Source: Cylicocyclus nassatus (Eukaryota; Nematoda; Chromadorea; Rhabditida; Strongylidae). From it: a stretch of DNA of 64,000 bases. Of this stretch, positions 35,501 through 43,438 are shown in pieces (positions within the stretch are counted from its first letter, which is position 1; every line of letters starts with the position of its first letter). The position numbers were made by a program, and so were the translations under genes. The notes below the pieces were generated by a model. That model made no database searches. It saw nothing but the letters and a program-made list of their open reading frames with translations, and was not told the DNA's origin. The stretch spans positions 64,263,117 through 64,327,116 of the forward strand of contig CATQJL010000112.1 in NCBI GenBank assembly GCA_958299035.1, written 5' to 3'.

Positions 35501-38500
35501 GCTTGGTCTCTTGGAAAAGACACAAATTCATGTTGTTGATTATGTTTTTAGGAAGTTCCCCATTTTCCAGACAATATACTTTCCTTCTCTCAATATTCAC
35601 TGCCATGATAATATACATTATATCCTTTGTATAAGCATGAGGTAATGGTCGGGAAGAGCTGAATGTGGGCTTACACACTTGAGCTTATTGAAGATACTGC
35701 GTTGCCAGCTCTTGTGATGCTTCAAAATCTCAAGGGCTACCTCAACAATCCCAATACTTCACAGCCTTAAACATATTTTGGCTTTAGAATTGAAGGCAAT
35801 TTTTTCTAGCTACAAAAATCGGAATTCACTCTGTGTGCATATAACACGACGAATGCTGATCATGTGGTTGCAATCAAATCACAGTTTCTGCTTTTGCAGA
35901 TTTCAAAATGCCATCTTAACTTTTTTTTTCCAAAAAGTGAGAGTACACCAGAGATTATTTCTGCATTGTCGTGCAATATGTAGTTTCCGGCAAACTTTGT
36001 GTACAGAGTGACATTCATCATAGTTATGCGTGTCAAGGACCGCAAACCGACGATTAGTTCAAAAAACGCTTAAAATATACCCCAACACTCCAATAATCGT
36101 GCAAAACTTTTCATTTGTCAATGCTGCAGATTTTTCTTCAAACTTTGCCTTTTTCGTTCATAAAATTGTTTTTTTAGGCGTTTACTGTCGATTGGGACCA
36201 AATAACGATAAAGACAAATGATCGCAATTATCAACGAACAATCGGTCAACGTGCAGAACCTTCATTCATTGATGTTAAACAAGTGAACAGACTTTATTGT
36301 AATGGTGAGTAAAGAGATTTTTCGAGGTTTTACTTACTTTCGGGCAAAATGTCAAACCTAATTTCGTGTTCGGATGGGTTCCGGAAATGGTGTTTTTGAC
36401 TCATTTTGACTTCTTCCAATAACTTTGTTTGTTACATCACTGCTAATTAACATTTACAAAGCTAATAAAGGGTAATTTGCTATTGTGATCTATGCTAATA
36501 AAAAAGAAAGCACTTTGAGTGTGGGCAACAGAGCGCAAAACGTTCGCAGCGAGCAGGGTTCGAACCTACGCGGGCAATGCCCATTGGATTTCAAGTCCAA
36601 CTCCTTAACCACTCGGACATCGCTGCATGGTCAATGGCTGTCTCTGTAGTCCTATTCATTAGAGCGTGTTTTTTCAACAATCAAAAAAATGTGCATTTTT
36701 TACAAGGTTAAACCTCTATATCGTCAAAGGTGATTTTATATTTTCTCGAAGCACAAGATACTCAAAACTAGCAGCATATTTTTATCTCCGTGGACTTCTT
36801 AGGTATTTAAGAATTATAACATGACAGGGGAAATATTACGATGAAAACATATGGATATATAGGCTTTAGCAAGTGTTTAGGCATTAAATTCGTAGAGTAT
36901 CAAAATTGGAGAGTTGAAGGAAGAATTAGCGAGGCACGTAACGTTCAATTTTGTTTCCCCCCCCCCTCCCCACTTGCGATTAAAATCGTTATTTTTGTCC
37001 ATCAAGGTCGCAAAGCAGACGAAATGGCGCCGTAACTTTTTTGATATCTAATATCGTCCTTTTCATGTATGTAAGATTCTGTCAGAATGAATTTCAACTC
37101 AACGAGAATTGAAAGCTCGTTTTTTTAGATTTAGCAGGAAATTTACGAAAGACTGTTTTTTTTTCAGATGTCTGCGCCCAAATGCCATGTCAGAATGGTG
37201 GTTATCCTGATCCCAACAATTGTAAAATATGCAAGTGTCCGCCTGGATTGAGCGGAAGAACTTGCGAAGAAATTCCCCAAGGCTTGTTTTTTTTGACCTT
37301 TTGAGTGCCTTTTATATTAAATAGCCTGATTATAGTCGGTTGTGGTGGAGAATTGACAGCCACTCCGATTTGGCAAGAGCTCTCTCATCGTGGCAAAAAG
37401 AAGTGCTACTGGAGGATAAGGGTAAGTTAGCTGGCTCTGCAGCAAATCTTCACTTTTTAACATTTCCTGTTTTTTTTTTCAGACCAACAATGCCCGCATA
37501 CGATTTATCCTGAGTAATATAAGTTACCGATGTGAGACCACGTGTAGAGCATATGTGGAGATAAAGCACAATTCTGATTTTCAACAAACGGGATTTAGAG
37601 CTTGGTAAGGATACTATTTTCGATAGTAACTTCAAATGAAATGTACAAATGTGTGCAAAATGACAAAAACTATGGATATAGTTATAAACTCTTGAATGGA
37701 CTTCCCTATTTTTCTTTTTTCACAAACTCTCAATGGTGGCAATACGTTTGACCCCACAAATCAAATTTGATGCACCCTGCAATTATAAATCAATTAATTC
37801 CAATGTGATCCTTTTTCACCTTTACCCCAGTTATAAGACTGCGAGTTTAATGACCCTGCTCCATTTATCATTTTACACTGCAATAACAAGTGGGTTCGAT
37901 GAATGAAGCACAAAAAAGCGCAATATATAATATTACATTGCAAAAGATGCCCCCTCAAAATTTATTTTGTTACACGCGGAAAGCCCATCCGGTTTTTTAC
38001 ATTGTTATTGGCTTGGGAAAACCCGTTTAAAAAATCTTAAAAAGATGGACATGAAGTATAGAATTACAAGTAACAAAGATGTAATGGCAGGCGAAATGGT
38101 AATGTTAGGTTGGAACATAAACCTTGCATAAAAGTTCCTGAATCCATAGGTGCTCCCAAATTCAATGTATCTCTTTCATGGGCTTTGGTCAGAGGGGAAG
38201 AAATGATGCGTTTTTTCGTAATGTAAGAAGTAAAATTGACCGTTGCCGTATACTTGCAATAAATGCTCATACAGCGGCTGAAATTCAAAAATAAATCTAA
38301 GCTGTATTTTCTATATCAGGTTGTCCAGAAGGTTCTATTGTCTCAATTTGAAAATTTGTAAACTTTTGATATTTCGACAGATTTGCTTCTTTTTAAATAC
38401 ATTGCAAAGAAAATGTCTTTCTCTTTGGATGTACATATATCAGTGAGTCTCTATAGTACTGTACAGTCACTGCAGAGATAAAAGTAGAAAAATAAGGACA

Positions 38501-41500
38501 TTTAACATCATTTTAAGTAAGGTCGTTAAATATTGGTTGCAGAAAAATCTGTAATAGTCAATGCATAGGTTTTATGACTTACTCCTTGCAATTGAAAATA
38601 ATTCGTGGTGTTTGGAAGTTTTTGTGAGAAGTGTGAATTTTCGAGTTTACAGCAAAAAACGCCAAAATTGATTAATATGTCACTTCTGTCGGAAATCGTA
38701 ATTTTTCATATAGACGTCCAGAGAGCACAAATTTTCTTATTTGCAGAGAGTAAATCATAACACGTGTTCTTACGGTTTCAGATTCTAATAGGATATCCCG
38801 AAAGTTCATTTGCACCATTTTCAAAAATTCGTAACTTCTGATTTTTCAAACCTATTCAACTGCTTTCATGTGAAAGAGTATATCTAGCTCTTTATAATGA
38901 TATTCTAACTGGTTACCTATGTTCATCTAATGCATAAATAGGAGAGGTAGAAAGAAACGGGTGGAGGCATTAGGTCGCCGAATTTGGAAGAGTCCCGCGC
39001 GGATTCCCTGCAGGAACGCATGTCCGCGCATGTACAGGGTGCGTGTTTGTCGCAAATGACCGCGGGGACCGCCCTTTTTCGGCGACCTAATGTCCCCCAC
39101 CCAAAAAACTACTCAATTTTGAATTTTTTGTGTAGGGTCATAAAAATCGGAAACTTGCAACAAAAATTGGAGCAATCGGTATTGTAGGCTCTGTTACCTG
39201 CTCTTAACTGCGCAAAGTTTATGCTGATGGAACACCCCTGTGAAAAGTTGTGATTTTCGAGCAAGCAATACAAAAGGCAGTTTTGATTTATTTTGACATT
39301 CTTTCCGAGAACCATAACATTTGATAGAAGCGTTCAATCAGCAAAAAGTTTGCACATTTAGGAAGTGCAGGTGAAAGAACCTATGATAGCGACGGCTCCA
39401 ATTTTTATTACAAGTTTCTGATTTTTATAACCTTGCACAAAAAATTTGGAATTTGAGCAATTTTTTTCTACCGCTCTTATATATGCAATAGGTGAACATT
39501 AGTAACCACTAAGATATCCTTATAAGACCATGACTTACTCTTTGATATCAGAATGAGGAAAGTTAAATCGGTCGGAAAAATCAGAAGTTATGGATTTTTG
39601 AAAATTGTGCGAACGAACTTTCGGTGCAACCTGATATAATGATCAAAACATGAATGGTTTTCTTCCATTCTTATCTCTGCAATGAGTGTATATTAGTCAT
39701 CAAGACATTTTTACAAGAAGAGAGGTTTACATTCTAATATGATTGCAAAGAAGCTTATATGATATGACAGCGACAAGGCACAGGTTTTTCAATAACGAAA
39801 CGACGTAACTTTCGGGATAACCTAACATTTCGGTCGCCAAAATTTCAAAAGGTCTGGAAAGTTACCTACTTTGCTTTGGATTCTATTAGGCTGTCCCAAA
39901 AGTAAACCGTATTTCTAAATAAATCAGAGTATATTTGTTTTCCTGGCAGACTTGGGGTACCATTCGATAGAGCGAAGCAAGCTCTACACAATGACCTCCA
40001 AAGAATCGTCTAAGTCGCGATCCAGATAAAATTTGGATCCAAAAATCAAAATATTTCAGCTCCCCTAAAAATGGGATCTCCTTCCGGAAAGTTCCTATGG
40101 ACTTCCAACTTGGTCCTCATATAGTAGACACCTAGTAGTAGCGAAAAATGTTTTTGGTTGATTTTTTCCGGAGTTCAAAATTGAGAAACAAAGGGGGTCC
40201 CAAAATGTCAAAATGCCGCTTTTTTCGGGTTTTTCATGTAAAATCTGGTATTTCCCAATTATACGAGCACATACAGGGATAACATTTCAAAATTGTACTT
40301 AGTAAGGCTTGCAGTGTACGATGACATATGAGGGAAGGGCTGGGGGCGGAGTTTGCCATTTTGCAATTTTTGTTTCTCGCTTCCTGTGCTCGGAAAAAAT
40401 TCGGTAAAAGCATATTTGAGTACTACTATGTGTCTACTATATAATGTTTGTTTGTGCCAAGTTTGAGTTCCGTACGACTATTCTTCGCAAAAATCCAATT
40501 TTCAGGTAATAATTTTTTTTTCGATTTTGGCTGCAAACTTTACATAAAGTGCGACTCAGAAGGATCCTTGGTGGTCATTTTGCAGAGCTTGCTTCGCTCT
40601 ATCGAACGATAGCTCATGTCTGCCAGGAAAACAAAAACAGTTTGATTTATTTGAAAATACGGTTTACTTTTGGGACAACCTAATATGACCCCTGCCGATC
40701 AGAGGTCTCTTCCAGGACTTGTAAATTCGTTTTTTCTGAATCTTCAGTTTTTTGAAAAATGAAATTTCTACTGTATAACAAAAAGCTTTTTTTATCAAAC
40801 GCAACAAAATAGTTCTGCATTCTGGAAAGGTTACCTAGACGTTCAGCTTAGCCAAGCAAAAGGGCATTTTTCATGAAATTTCGGGCAAGACTCGGGTTCC
40901 AACCTGAAACGTCCGGCTTAGGTTTGTAAAGTGGTTCTCAAGAAAAGTTTTGAGATTCGAAACTGTGCGAAGAAATTTGTTTGAGAGATGAAAGATCATC
41001 ACTAAAACAAGCACAGGGCTCGGCACGAGGTGACTTTTGGAAAATGCAAAAAACGAAGTCCTTCTTGACTTTTGTGAATTTTTACGAAGTCCCCTTTGAC
41101 TTTAAAGCCTAAACCATAAAACTCTCAGAAACGAAATGTCGACTAAAAAAAGTCCGCAATGTTTGTGTCTTTTCGGCATCAAAAACGAACGAAACCCGCT
41201 TTGCTTTTTGTCCCAAAAACGATCCCAGCTTGCTTACAAGTCACCTGTGCCGAGCCCTGACCAAGCACTTGGCAGGGCTTTGAAAGGAAAATGCTTAAGA
41301 TGGTGTAATTGAAGTGTAATGTCCTGCTTCTCGTTGATTAACAGTTTCTGTAACTTATAGCATGTTTGTGATATAACATAAGTTCAACATTTAGCTGCAA
41401 CGAAAGCGAGATACAAGTGACATCCGAACAGGCAGAGATGCTTATCATAGCTGACTCGACAGAGCTAGACTATGAAACAGGATTTAGTCTTCGATACATT

Positions 41501-41832
41501 CAAGGTAACCTCCTTTTACCTAGAAATCTCCCAATAACCGTACTCAATACAGACTCCGGGAAACCTTTGCCGAAACCGCCGCCGCCAGTTTGGGTACCTG
41601 GAAGTGAAAACCGTGGCTTCCGTGGTCAAACGGCTGTTGGAGGTCCAATTGAGAAATTCATTCTCAATGCTATTCCAAAAGTTCGGTCAGTAATTTGCCA
41701 CAATTTCTGCTGGTATTTAATATCTTTACCTGATTTATTTACAGAGATCCAAATCGACCATGGGAAAGCATAGCAAGTATTGTTACCGAATACAGTTTGG
41801 CTAGTTTATTCGGTGTGAGCCAACGGCGGTGA
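17133..41832 (+). CDS. Secreted astacin-family zinc metalloprotease (pro-region, catalytic, EGF, CUB), 25 exons
   Basis: I joined 25 exons with agreeing phases to give 944 codons plus a TGA at 41830-41832. Exons: 17133-17177, 19026-19106, 19441-19533, 19607-19741, 20261-20332, 20446-20511, 21390-21470, 21619-21838, 21996-22083, 23177-23594, 23986-24114, 24173-24288, 24355-24412, 25028-25094, 25144-25258, 25308-25374, 25429-25521, 25577-25687, 36178-36304, 37168-37281, 37336-37421, 37483-37604, 41395-41504, 41553-41685, 41745-41832. Order: signal peptide (1-17), low-complexity pro-region (to 534), catalytic domain (535-727), EGF (728-765), CUB (766-871), tail. EGF plus CUB without TSP1 resembles nematode NAS proteases; such enzymes act outside the cell, often on cuticle or matrix. 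The exact orthologue and substrate are unknown. The start exon is the least certain part. Confidence 0.88.
21390..24412 (+). CDS. Astacin exons 7-13: Gln-rich, Pro-rich pro-region and cleavage site
   Basis: Exon 7 is Gln/Arg-rich (residues 165-191), possibly a short coiled coil. Exon 8 is Ala/Thr- then Pro-rich. Exon 10 (23177-23594) encodes a long Pro-rich repeat of [15 protein letters not shown] type (about residues 295-433). Exon 12 contains [13 protein letters not shown], matching the astacin pro-peptide aspartate switch F-x-G-D with Ser replacing Gly (F502, D505). Exon 13 ends in LRRGKRK (residues 528-534), a furin-like site just before the mature enzyme. If the exon 8 donor at 21839 is not used, the frame stops at 21844-21846, giving a short pro-region-only product. 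Confidence 0.8.
24508..24617. mobile_element. Short palindromic MITE in an astacin intron
   Basis: GTTCCAGCGCCGTGCCAA pairs with TTGGCACGGTATTGGAAC. Inside, GCATTGCGTATTGAT pairs with ATCAATACGCAGTGC. It lies in the intron between the pro-region and catalytic exons, followed by further CTGGCACG repeats to about 24655. Confidence 0.6.
25028..36304 (+). CDS. Astacin exons 14-19: catalytic domain
   Basis: Residues 535-727 start with [18 protein letters not shown], the usual astacin N-terminus. Exon 17 holds the zinc site [19 protein letters not shown] (H623, H627, H633 and catalytic E624). Exon 18 holds the Met-turn [10 protein letters not shown] (M680, zinc-side Y682). Family cysteines are visible at 575, 596, 615 and 726. 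An extra Cys at 622 sits directly before the first zinc His. The exon 17/18 junction is ambiguous: either AAG-TCG then CAG at 25577, or a donor two codons earlier with acceptor 25573; both keep the frame. Exons 18 and 19 are separated by a 10.5 kb intron that contains macin gene 1. Confidence 0.92.
26081..26387. mobile_element. TTAA-family MITE (element F)
   Basis: Termini AGGCAGCGTCCAGGCAGA (left) and the complement CTGCCGGGTCGCTGCCT (right). The right flank is TTAA and the left flank TTGA. It is in the large astacin intron and related to element E. Confidence 0.65.
26539..26801. mobile_element. Inverted-repeat element, arms about 65 bp
   Basis: The left arm runs from ATATCAACCCATATGTC through GTGGATTAGTGAGGCGCC. 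The right arm is its complement, ending at GAGTTGATAT. It lies within astacin intron 18 and encodes no protein I can support. Confidence 0.65.
26802..28742. other. Astacin intron sequence, no further gene seen
   Basis: AT-rich intron DNA. A lone TTAGGTTGT end occurs near 27398. Isolated tRNA-like A-box and B-box words near 27050 and 26855 lie on opposite strands and do not form a tRNA. Confidence 0.45.
28743..28791. repeat. Compact 49-nt hairpin
   Basis: ACTTGCGGCTTTAAATTCCC on the left pairs with GGGAACCTAAAGCTGCAAGT on the right around a CTTT-TTCG-AAAG apex, about 23 paired positions with three mismatches. The loop is too tight for a normal pre-miRNA. It could be a tiny foldback element or a cruciform site. 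Confidence 0.6.
28911..29361. mobile_element. TTAA-flanked MITE (element E)
   Basis: Perfect termini AGGCAGCGGCTCGGCAGA and complement, with TTAA on both sides (28907-28910 and 29362-29365). This is one of the two clearest examples of the TTAA duplication in the window. Confidence 0.82.
29362..29849. other. No feature seen between element E and macin gene 1
   Basis: Intron sequence of the astacin gene downstream of macin gene 1, without repeats or exons I can support. Confidence 0.4.
29850..29855 (-). terminator. Polyadenylation signal of macin gene 1
   Basis: AATAAA on the minus strand, 25 nt after the TGA stop. Confidence 0.7.
29880..31849 (-). CDS. Macin-family (theromacin-like) antimicrobial peptide precursor, gene 1
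   Basis: Three exons on the minus strand, 31849-31739, 30132-30014 and 29949-29880, join in phases 0 and 2 to give 99 residues. Residues 1-20 ([20 protein letters not shown]) form a signal peptide. The mature part begins [12 protein letters not shown] and has ten cysteines in the theromacin order, including [32 protein letters not shown] and KDCALWP. Macins of leech, Hydra and molluscs are secreted, disulfide-rich antibacterial peptides, some with nerve-repair activity, so this is a likely immune effector. The gene lies entirely within intron 18 of the astacin gene, antisense to it. Intron 1 (1.6 kb) has taken up MITE C; intron 2 is 64 nt. A TATA box and AATAAA are present. The Trp of the usual WSRC motif is replaced (AEFC), so it is more divergent than gene 2. 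Confidence 0.87.
30230..30366. repeat. AAAATAAT-type microsatellite
   Basis: Irregular AT-only repeat in intron 1 of macin gene 1. The phrase ATTATTAATAACATGTTCAA occurs on both sides (30235 and 30379), so the stretch is bounded by a direct duplication. Confidence 0.7.
30774..31140. mobile_element. TTAA-family MITE (element C)
   Basis: Termini AGGCACCGTCCACCCAAAT and complement, left flank TTAA, right flank ATAA. It is inserted in intron 1 of macin gene 1 and belongs to the same family as elements B and D. Confidence 0.8.
31904..31910 (-). promoter_or_regulatory. TATA box of macin gene 1
   Basis: TATAAAA on the minus strand, 55 nt before the ATG at 31849. The gene thus appears to have its own promoter inside the astacin intron. 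Confidence 0.65.
31911..32395. other. Upstream region of macin gene 1, no other feature seen
   Basis: About 480 bp between the TATA box and the next transposon. Immune control sites such as GATA motifs could lie here, but I see no cluster distinct enough to annotate. Confidence 0.35.
32396..33330. mobile_element. TA-flanked long palindromic element (T1)
   Basis: Ends TTAGGTTGTTACATAAGTC and its complement CTTATGCAACAACCTAA are flanked by TA on both sides, as in Tc1/mariner-type insertions. The two halves are complementary over most of their 450-bp length. Each carries the motif TACCATTCGATAGTCAAAGC followed by AAGCTCTAC. There is no transposase, so it is a non-autonomous foldback element. 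Confidence 0.85.
33331..34239. other. Astacin intron sequence, no supported gene
   Basis: A frame at 33894-34283 runs through unique sequence into the next MITE and has no recognisable domain. I do not call it. Confidence 0.4.
34240..34411. mobile_element. Palindromic MITE, second copy of the TTGATTCAA family
   Basis: Left arm TTGATTCAACTAGATTGGCG and right arm CCGCCAGTCCAGTTGAATCA are complementary. The body shares GACCTAA-TTAAG and a CGCGCCCGCGACG segment with the copy at 8980-9150. Confidence 0.72.
34494..35414. mobile_element. Inverted-repeat element with GCTGTTGCATAAGTTCTGTC ends (T2)
   Basis: Left end GGCTGTTGCATAAGTTCTGT and right end CAGAACTTATGCAACAGCC are inverted copies about 920 bp apart. 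No transposase is visible. A single related end occurs at about 13865-13890. Confidence 0.75.
35415..36177. other. End of the large astacin intron, no gene seen
   Basis: Unique-looking intron sequence running up to the TTTTTTTAG acceptor at 36177. Confidence 0.45.
36546..36626 (-). tRNA. tRNA-Ser(UGA)
   Basis: The minus strand folds into a full tRNA: acceptor GCAGCGA/TCGCTGC (7 bp), D-arm with the A-box word GAGTGGTTAAGG, anticodon stem TTGGA/TCCAA around loop CTTGAAA (anticodon TGA), a long variable arm GGGC-ATT-GCCC as expected for serine, and a T-arm with TTCGAAC. A T-run of four follows the 3' end (complement of 36537-36540), a normal Pol III stop. It decodes UCA. It lies in the astacin intron between exons 19 and 20, antisense to the host gene. 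No intron is present. Confidence 0.95.
36627..37167. other. Astacin intron, no further feature seen
   Basis: AT-rich intron with a C-run of about 11 near 36957-36968. Confidence 0.4.
37168..37281 (+). CDS. Astacin exon 20: EGF-like module
   Basis: Encodes residues 728-765 with [29 protein letters not shown] and the end EEIPQ. The spacing of six main cysteines (730, 735, 746, 749 or 751, 760) and the PCQNGG and CPPG.SG.TC phrases are classic for EGF modules that follow nematode astacin domains. The exon begins in phase 1 after a TTTTTTTTCAG acceptor. Its 3' end has no GT donor in frame; the fitting donor is GC at 37282. Confidence 0.88.
37282..37335 (+). other. Probable GC-AG intron of the astacin gene
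   Basis: The EGF exon ends CCCCAAG followed by GCTTGT, and the next exon begins after TATAG at 37335. Phases agree only if GC is the donor. The alternative GT a few bases later breaks the CUB frame. The intron is 54 nt. Confidence 0.6.
37336..41504 (+). CDS. Astacin exons 21-23: CUB domain
   Basis: Residues 766-871 start [17 protein letters not shown], the expected Cys-Gly-Gly opening of a CUB domain. CYWRIR and then [20 protein letters not shown] (a core strand with paired Cys) follow, and [17 protein letters not shown] and TGFSLRYIQ complete the fold. Exon limits are 37336-37421, 37483-37604 and 41395-41504, joined in phases 0 and 2. The 3.8 kb intron before exon 23 is filled with nested inverted-repeat elements. 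Confidence 0.85.
38787..39641. mobile_element. Palindromic element T3
   Basis: Left end TAATAGGATATCCCGAAAGT and right end GAACTTTCGGTGCAACCTGA are inverted. The matching continues through CAAAAATTCGTAACTTCTGA and its complement. A MULE-like MITE (38959-39102) sits inside. Confidence 0.68.
38959..39102. mobile_element. MULE-like MITE, copy 1
   Basis: Termini GGGTGGAGGCATTAGGTCGC and complement. The 144-bp body, including CCTGCAGGAACGCATGTCCG, is nearly identical in reverse orientation to the copy at 62193-62338. Its flanks do not show a clean duplication. Confidence 0.8.
39886..40683. mobile_element. TA-flanked palindromic element (T5)
   Basis: Ends TTAGGCTGTCCCAAAAGTAA and TTACTTTTGGGACAACCTAA are flanked by TA on both sides. 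Both halves carry the ATTCGATAGAGCGAAGCAAG motif, intact on the left (about 39962) and inverted on the right (about 40585). No transposase. Confidence 0.82.
40684..41394. other. Astacin intron before exon 23, no gene seen
   Basis: Unique-looking sequence. A GGCTCGGCACGAGGTGACTT phrase near 41027 is partly mirrored by AAGTCACCTGTGCCGAGCCC near 41238, so a small inverted-repeat element of about 230 bp is likely at 41026-41258. Confidence 0.5.
41553..41832 (+). CDS. Astacin exons 24-25: C-terminal tail
   Basis: Encodes a Pro-rich link ([16 protein letters not shown]), then a stretch without a family match ending in SLFGVSQRR and TGA at 41830-41832. The intron before it, 41505-41552, is only 48 nt, a multiple of three, and contains no stop, so retention would insert 16 residues without breaking the frame. 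No TSP1 module is present after CUB. Confidence 0.75.
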
Positions 41833-42098
41833 AGAAAAGCTAGATTTGGGCTAGCTATTTAGTTTTTTTATCCAAAATCTGCAGCTGAATCGAGCTTTGA
41901 AAAAGCCATACTTTATTTTTTGGCGTTTCCGTGCCGTACAAGAAAGTCATTGCACGCAGAGATAGAGCGCCATTGCGGACTTTTGCATCTCCCTGACCAC
42001 GCGCACTCTCATTTTCTCCTGTCACCTGCACTCACTTCTGAGCGCGAACTGTTTTCAGTACGCAGTGACAACCTATCTTTGCGTGTGATAAATCGCGT

Positions 42099-42264
42099 AT
42101 AGTCCGTCCGCGCTGCGCGCGGAGAGCAAGGCTGTTGCGTACATCGAAGGCAGTTCGCGACTGGAAGAAGCGGAGAGAAAACAGACGGCGAGAGTGTACG
42201 AGGAAAGACGAGTGCGCGTAATACACACCTTGCGCACTCTCCGCGCCCTGCGCGGACGGTCTAT
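42099..42264. mobile_element. GC-rich palindromic MITE downstream of the astacin gene
   Basis: TATAGTCCGTCCGCGC on the left pairs with GCGCGGACGGTCTATA on the right. CGGAGAG and CACTCTCCG inside are also mirrored. It starts about 270 bp after the astacin stop. Confidence 0.7.
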
Positions 42265-42725
42265 ATATGTGAAATCTGCTCAAAATAATGCTAAGAGGGA
42301 GCGTCTAGAAGATCCAAGATCTCGCAAGCTGATTGAAGGATGACAGACTTGCCTGCTAGGCTTCTGATCATCAGCTCCTGGTCTGGCAAAGATTGCGTTC
42401 AAATCGCGCGGTGGCCCCAGTTTGGCGTGTAGTTTCCTAAGCAGAGGACTATACATCGCCGAAATGAGGTGATCCCACTCAACTAGCAACAGGCCGCACA
42501 GGATTGCACATAGACACTGCACATTTGTACCAGCTGCCCGCGCGAGGTGGAGTTCATCGGCCACATAGAGTCCTGGAGTTCACCGGCCACATAGAGTCCT
42601 CTATCTGAGTTTTCTAGTCTCAAGAGAAACGACACACAATCTGAACGAACAGTCGCAACACTTTTGCACACCTACTATGTTGAACGTTGCGGATTGCAGG
42701 GGTCAAGGCTTTCGCGGAGACCGTC
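42265..42725. other. No gene seen
   Basis: Contains a short direct duplication, CACCGGCCACATAGAGTCCT-like, at about 42553-42601. No supported frame. Confidence 0.4.
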
Positions 42726-42729
42726 TTAA

Positions 42730-43434
42730 AGGCAAGTAAGGCAAGTATACAGGCAAATTTGAGCATACGGGTTTTTGCCTGGAAACGTCGAGGAGGTTCT
42801 AGCTAAGGCACTTCCCAAACCGCATCGCAACTTGTTCGTTCACAGCTGAGAAATTCGTCCCCAAACACTCCGCGGCTGCGCCGTGACCGACTTGGGATAG
42901 GTCCCAGCGCGAACCTAGTGTTAAAGGCACCGTCCACCCTAAGTTGAGGGTGTTGAAATTTTGGCAGCGTATAATAGTAGGGCCCCCTATCAATCCAGTG
43001 CCCAAGTCGCGGCGCAAAATGCCGCTTCGGAAGCGAGAAAATTGCTTCGAAATAGCGAAGATGCACAAGGACTTCCATCCATGCAAGCCCATTTGTGCGC
43101 GCCCATCCAATCACCGTTCCGGAAAGCCGGCCTGTAGGTTATCCGAAACGAGGATTGTCGGGGTTTTCGCGCATTCTCAACTTCATATTCGGAATCAGGG
43201 ACATTAGAAAGTTCTGAAACGGCAAAAACGTGGAAGTCGAAAATCTGGGTGGACGGTGCCTTTAAAGTGGGAGAAGTCGTTTTCGGGTTACGGTCACGGC
43301 GCAGGCTCGAGATTTTTGGGAACGGGTTTCTCAGCCGTGAACAATTTGCGCTGCCCCTTGGGCAGCGCCTTAGTTAGGACCCCTCATCAATTCCTGGCGA
43401 AAAACCCACGCCCCGATTTGCCTGGACACTGCCT
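42730..43434. mobile_element. TTAA-flanked foldback MITE (element G), interrupted by element D
   Basis: TTAA flanks lie at 42726-42729 and 43435-43438. The two halves are complementary: GCTGAGAAATTCGTCCCCAA and GCTGCGCCGTGACCG on the left match the mirror of GGTCACGGCGCAG and GGGTTTCTCAGCC on the right. Element D sits between them with its own TTAA pair, so D jumped into G. Confidence 0.75.
42925..43261. mobile_element. TTAA-flanked MITE (element D)
   Basis: Termini AGGCACCGTCCACCC and complement with exact TTAA on both sides (42921-42924 and 43262-43265). Same family as B and C. Inserted close to the centre of foldback element G. Confidence 0.85.
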
Positions 43435-43438
43435 TTAA

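Larger units (their letters stand above)
38322..39828. mobile_element. Outer palindromic element (T4) holding T3
   Basis: Left end TATCAGGTTGTCCAGAAGGT and right end GTAACTTTCGGGATAACCTAA are imperfect inverted copies of the family end. Some inner sequence (ATCTCTGCA with ATATATCAGTGAGT or AATGAGTGTATATTAG) is also mirrored. The middle is occupied by element T3. Support is moderate because the ends have diverged. Confidence 0.5.

Noticed and set aside
42799..43110. Minus-strand frames of about 103 codons
   Set aside because: They run through the ends and body of nested MITEs G and D; transposon sequence without a protein.
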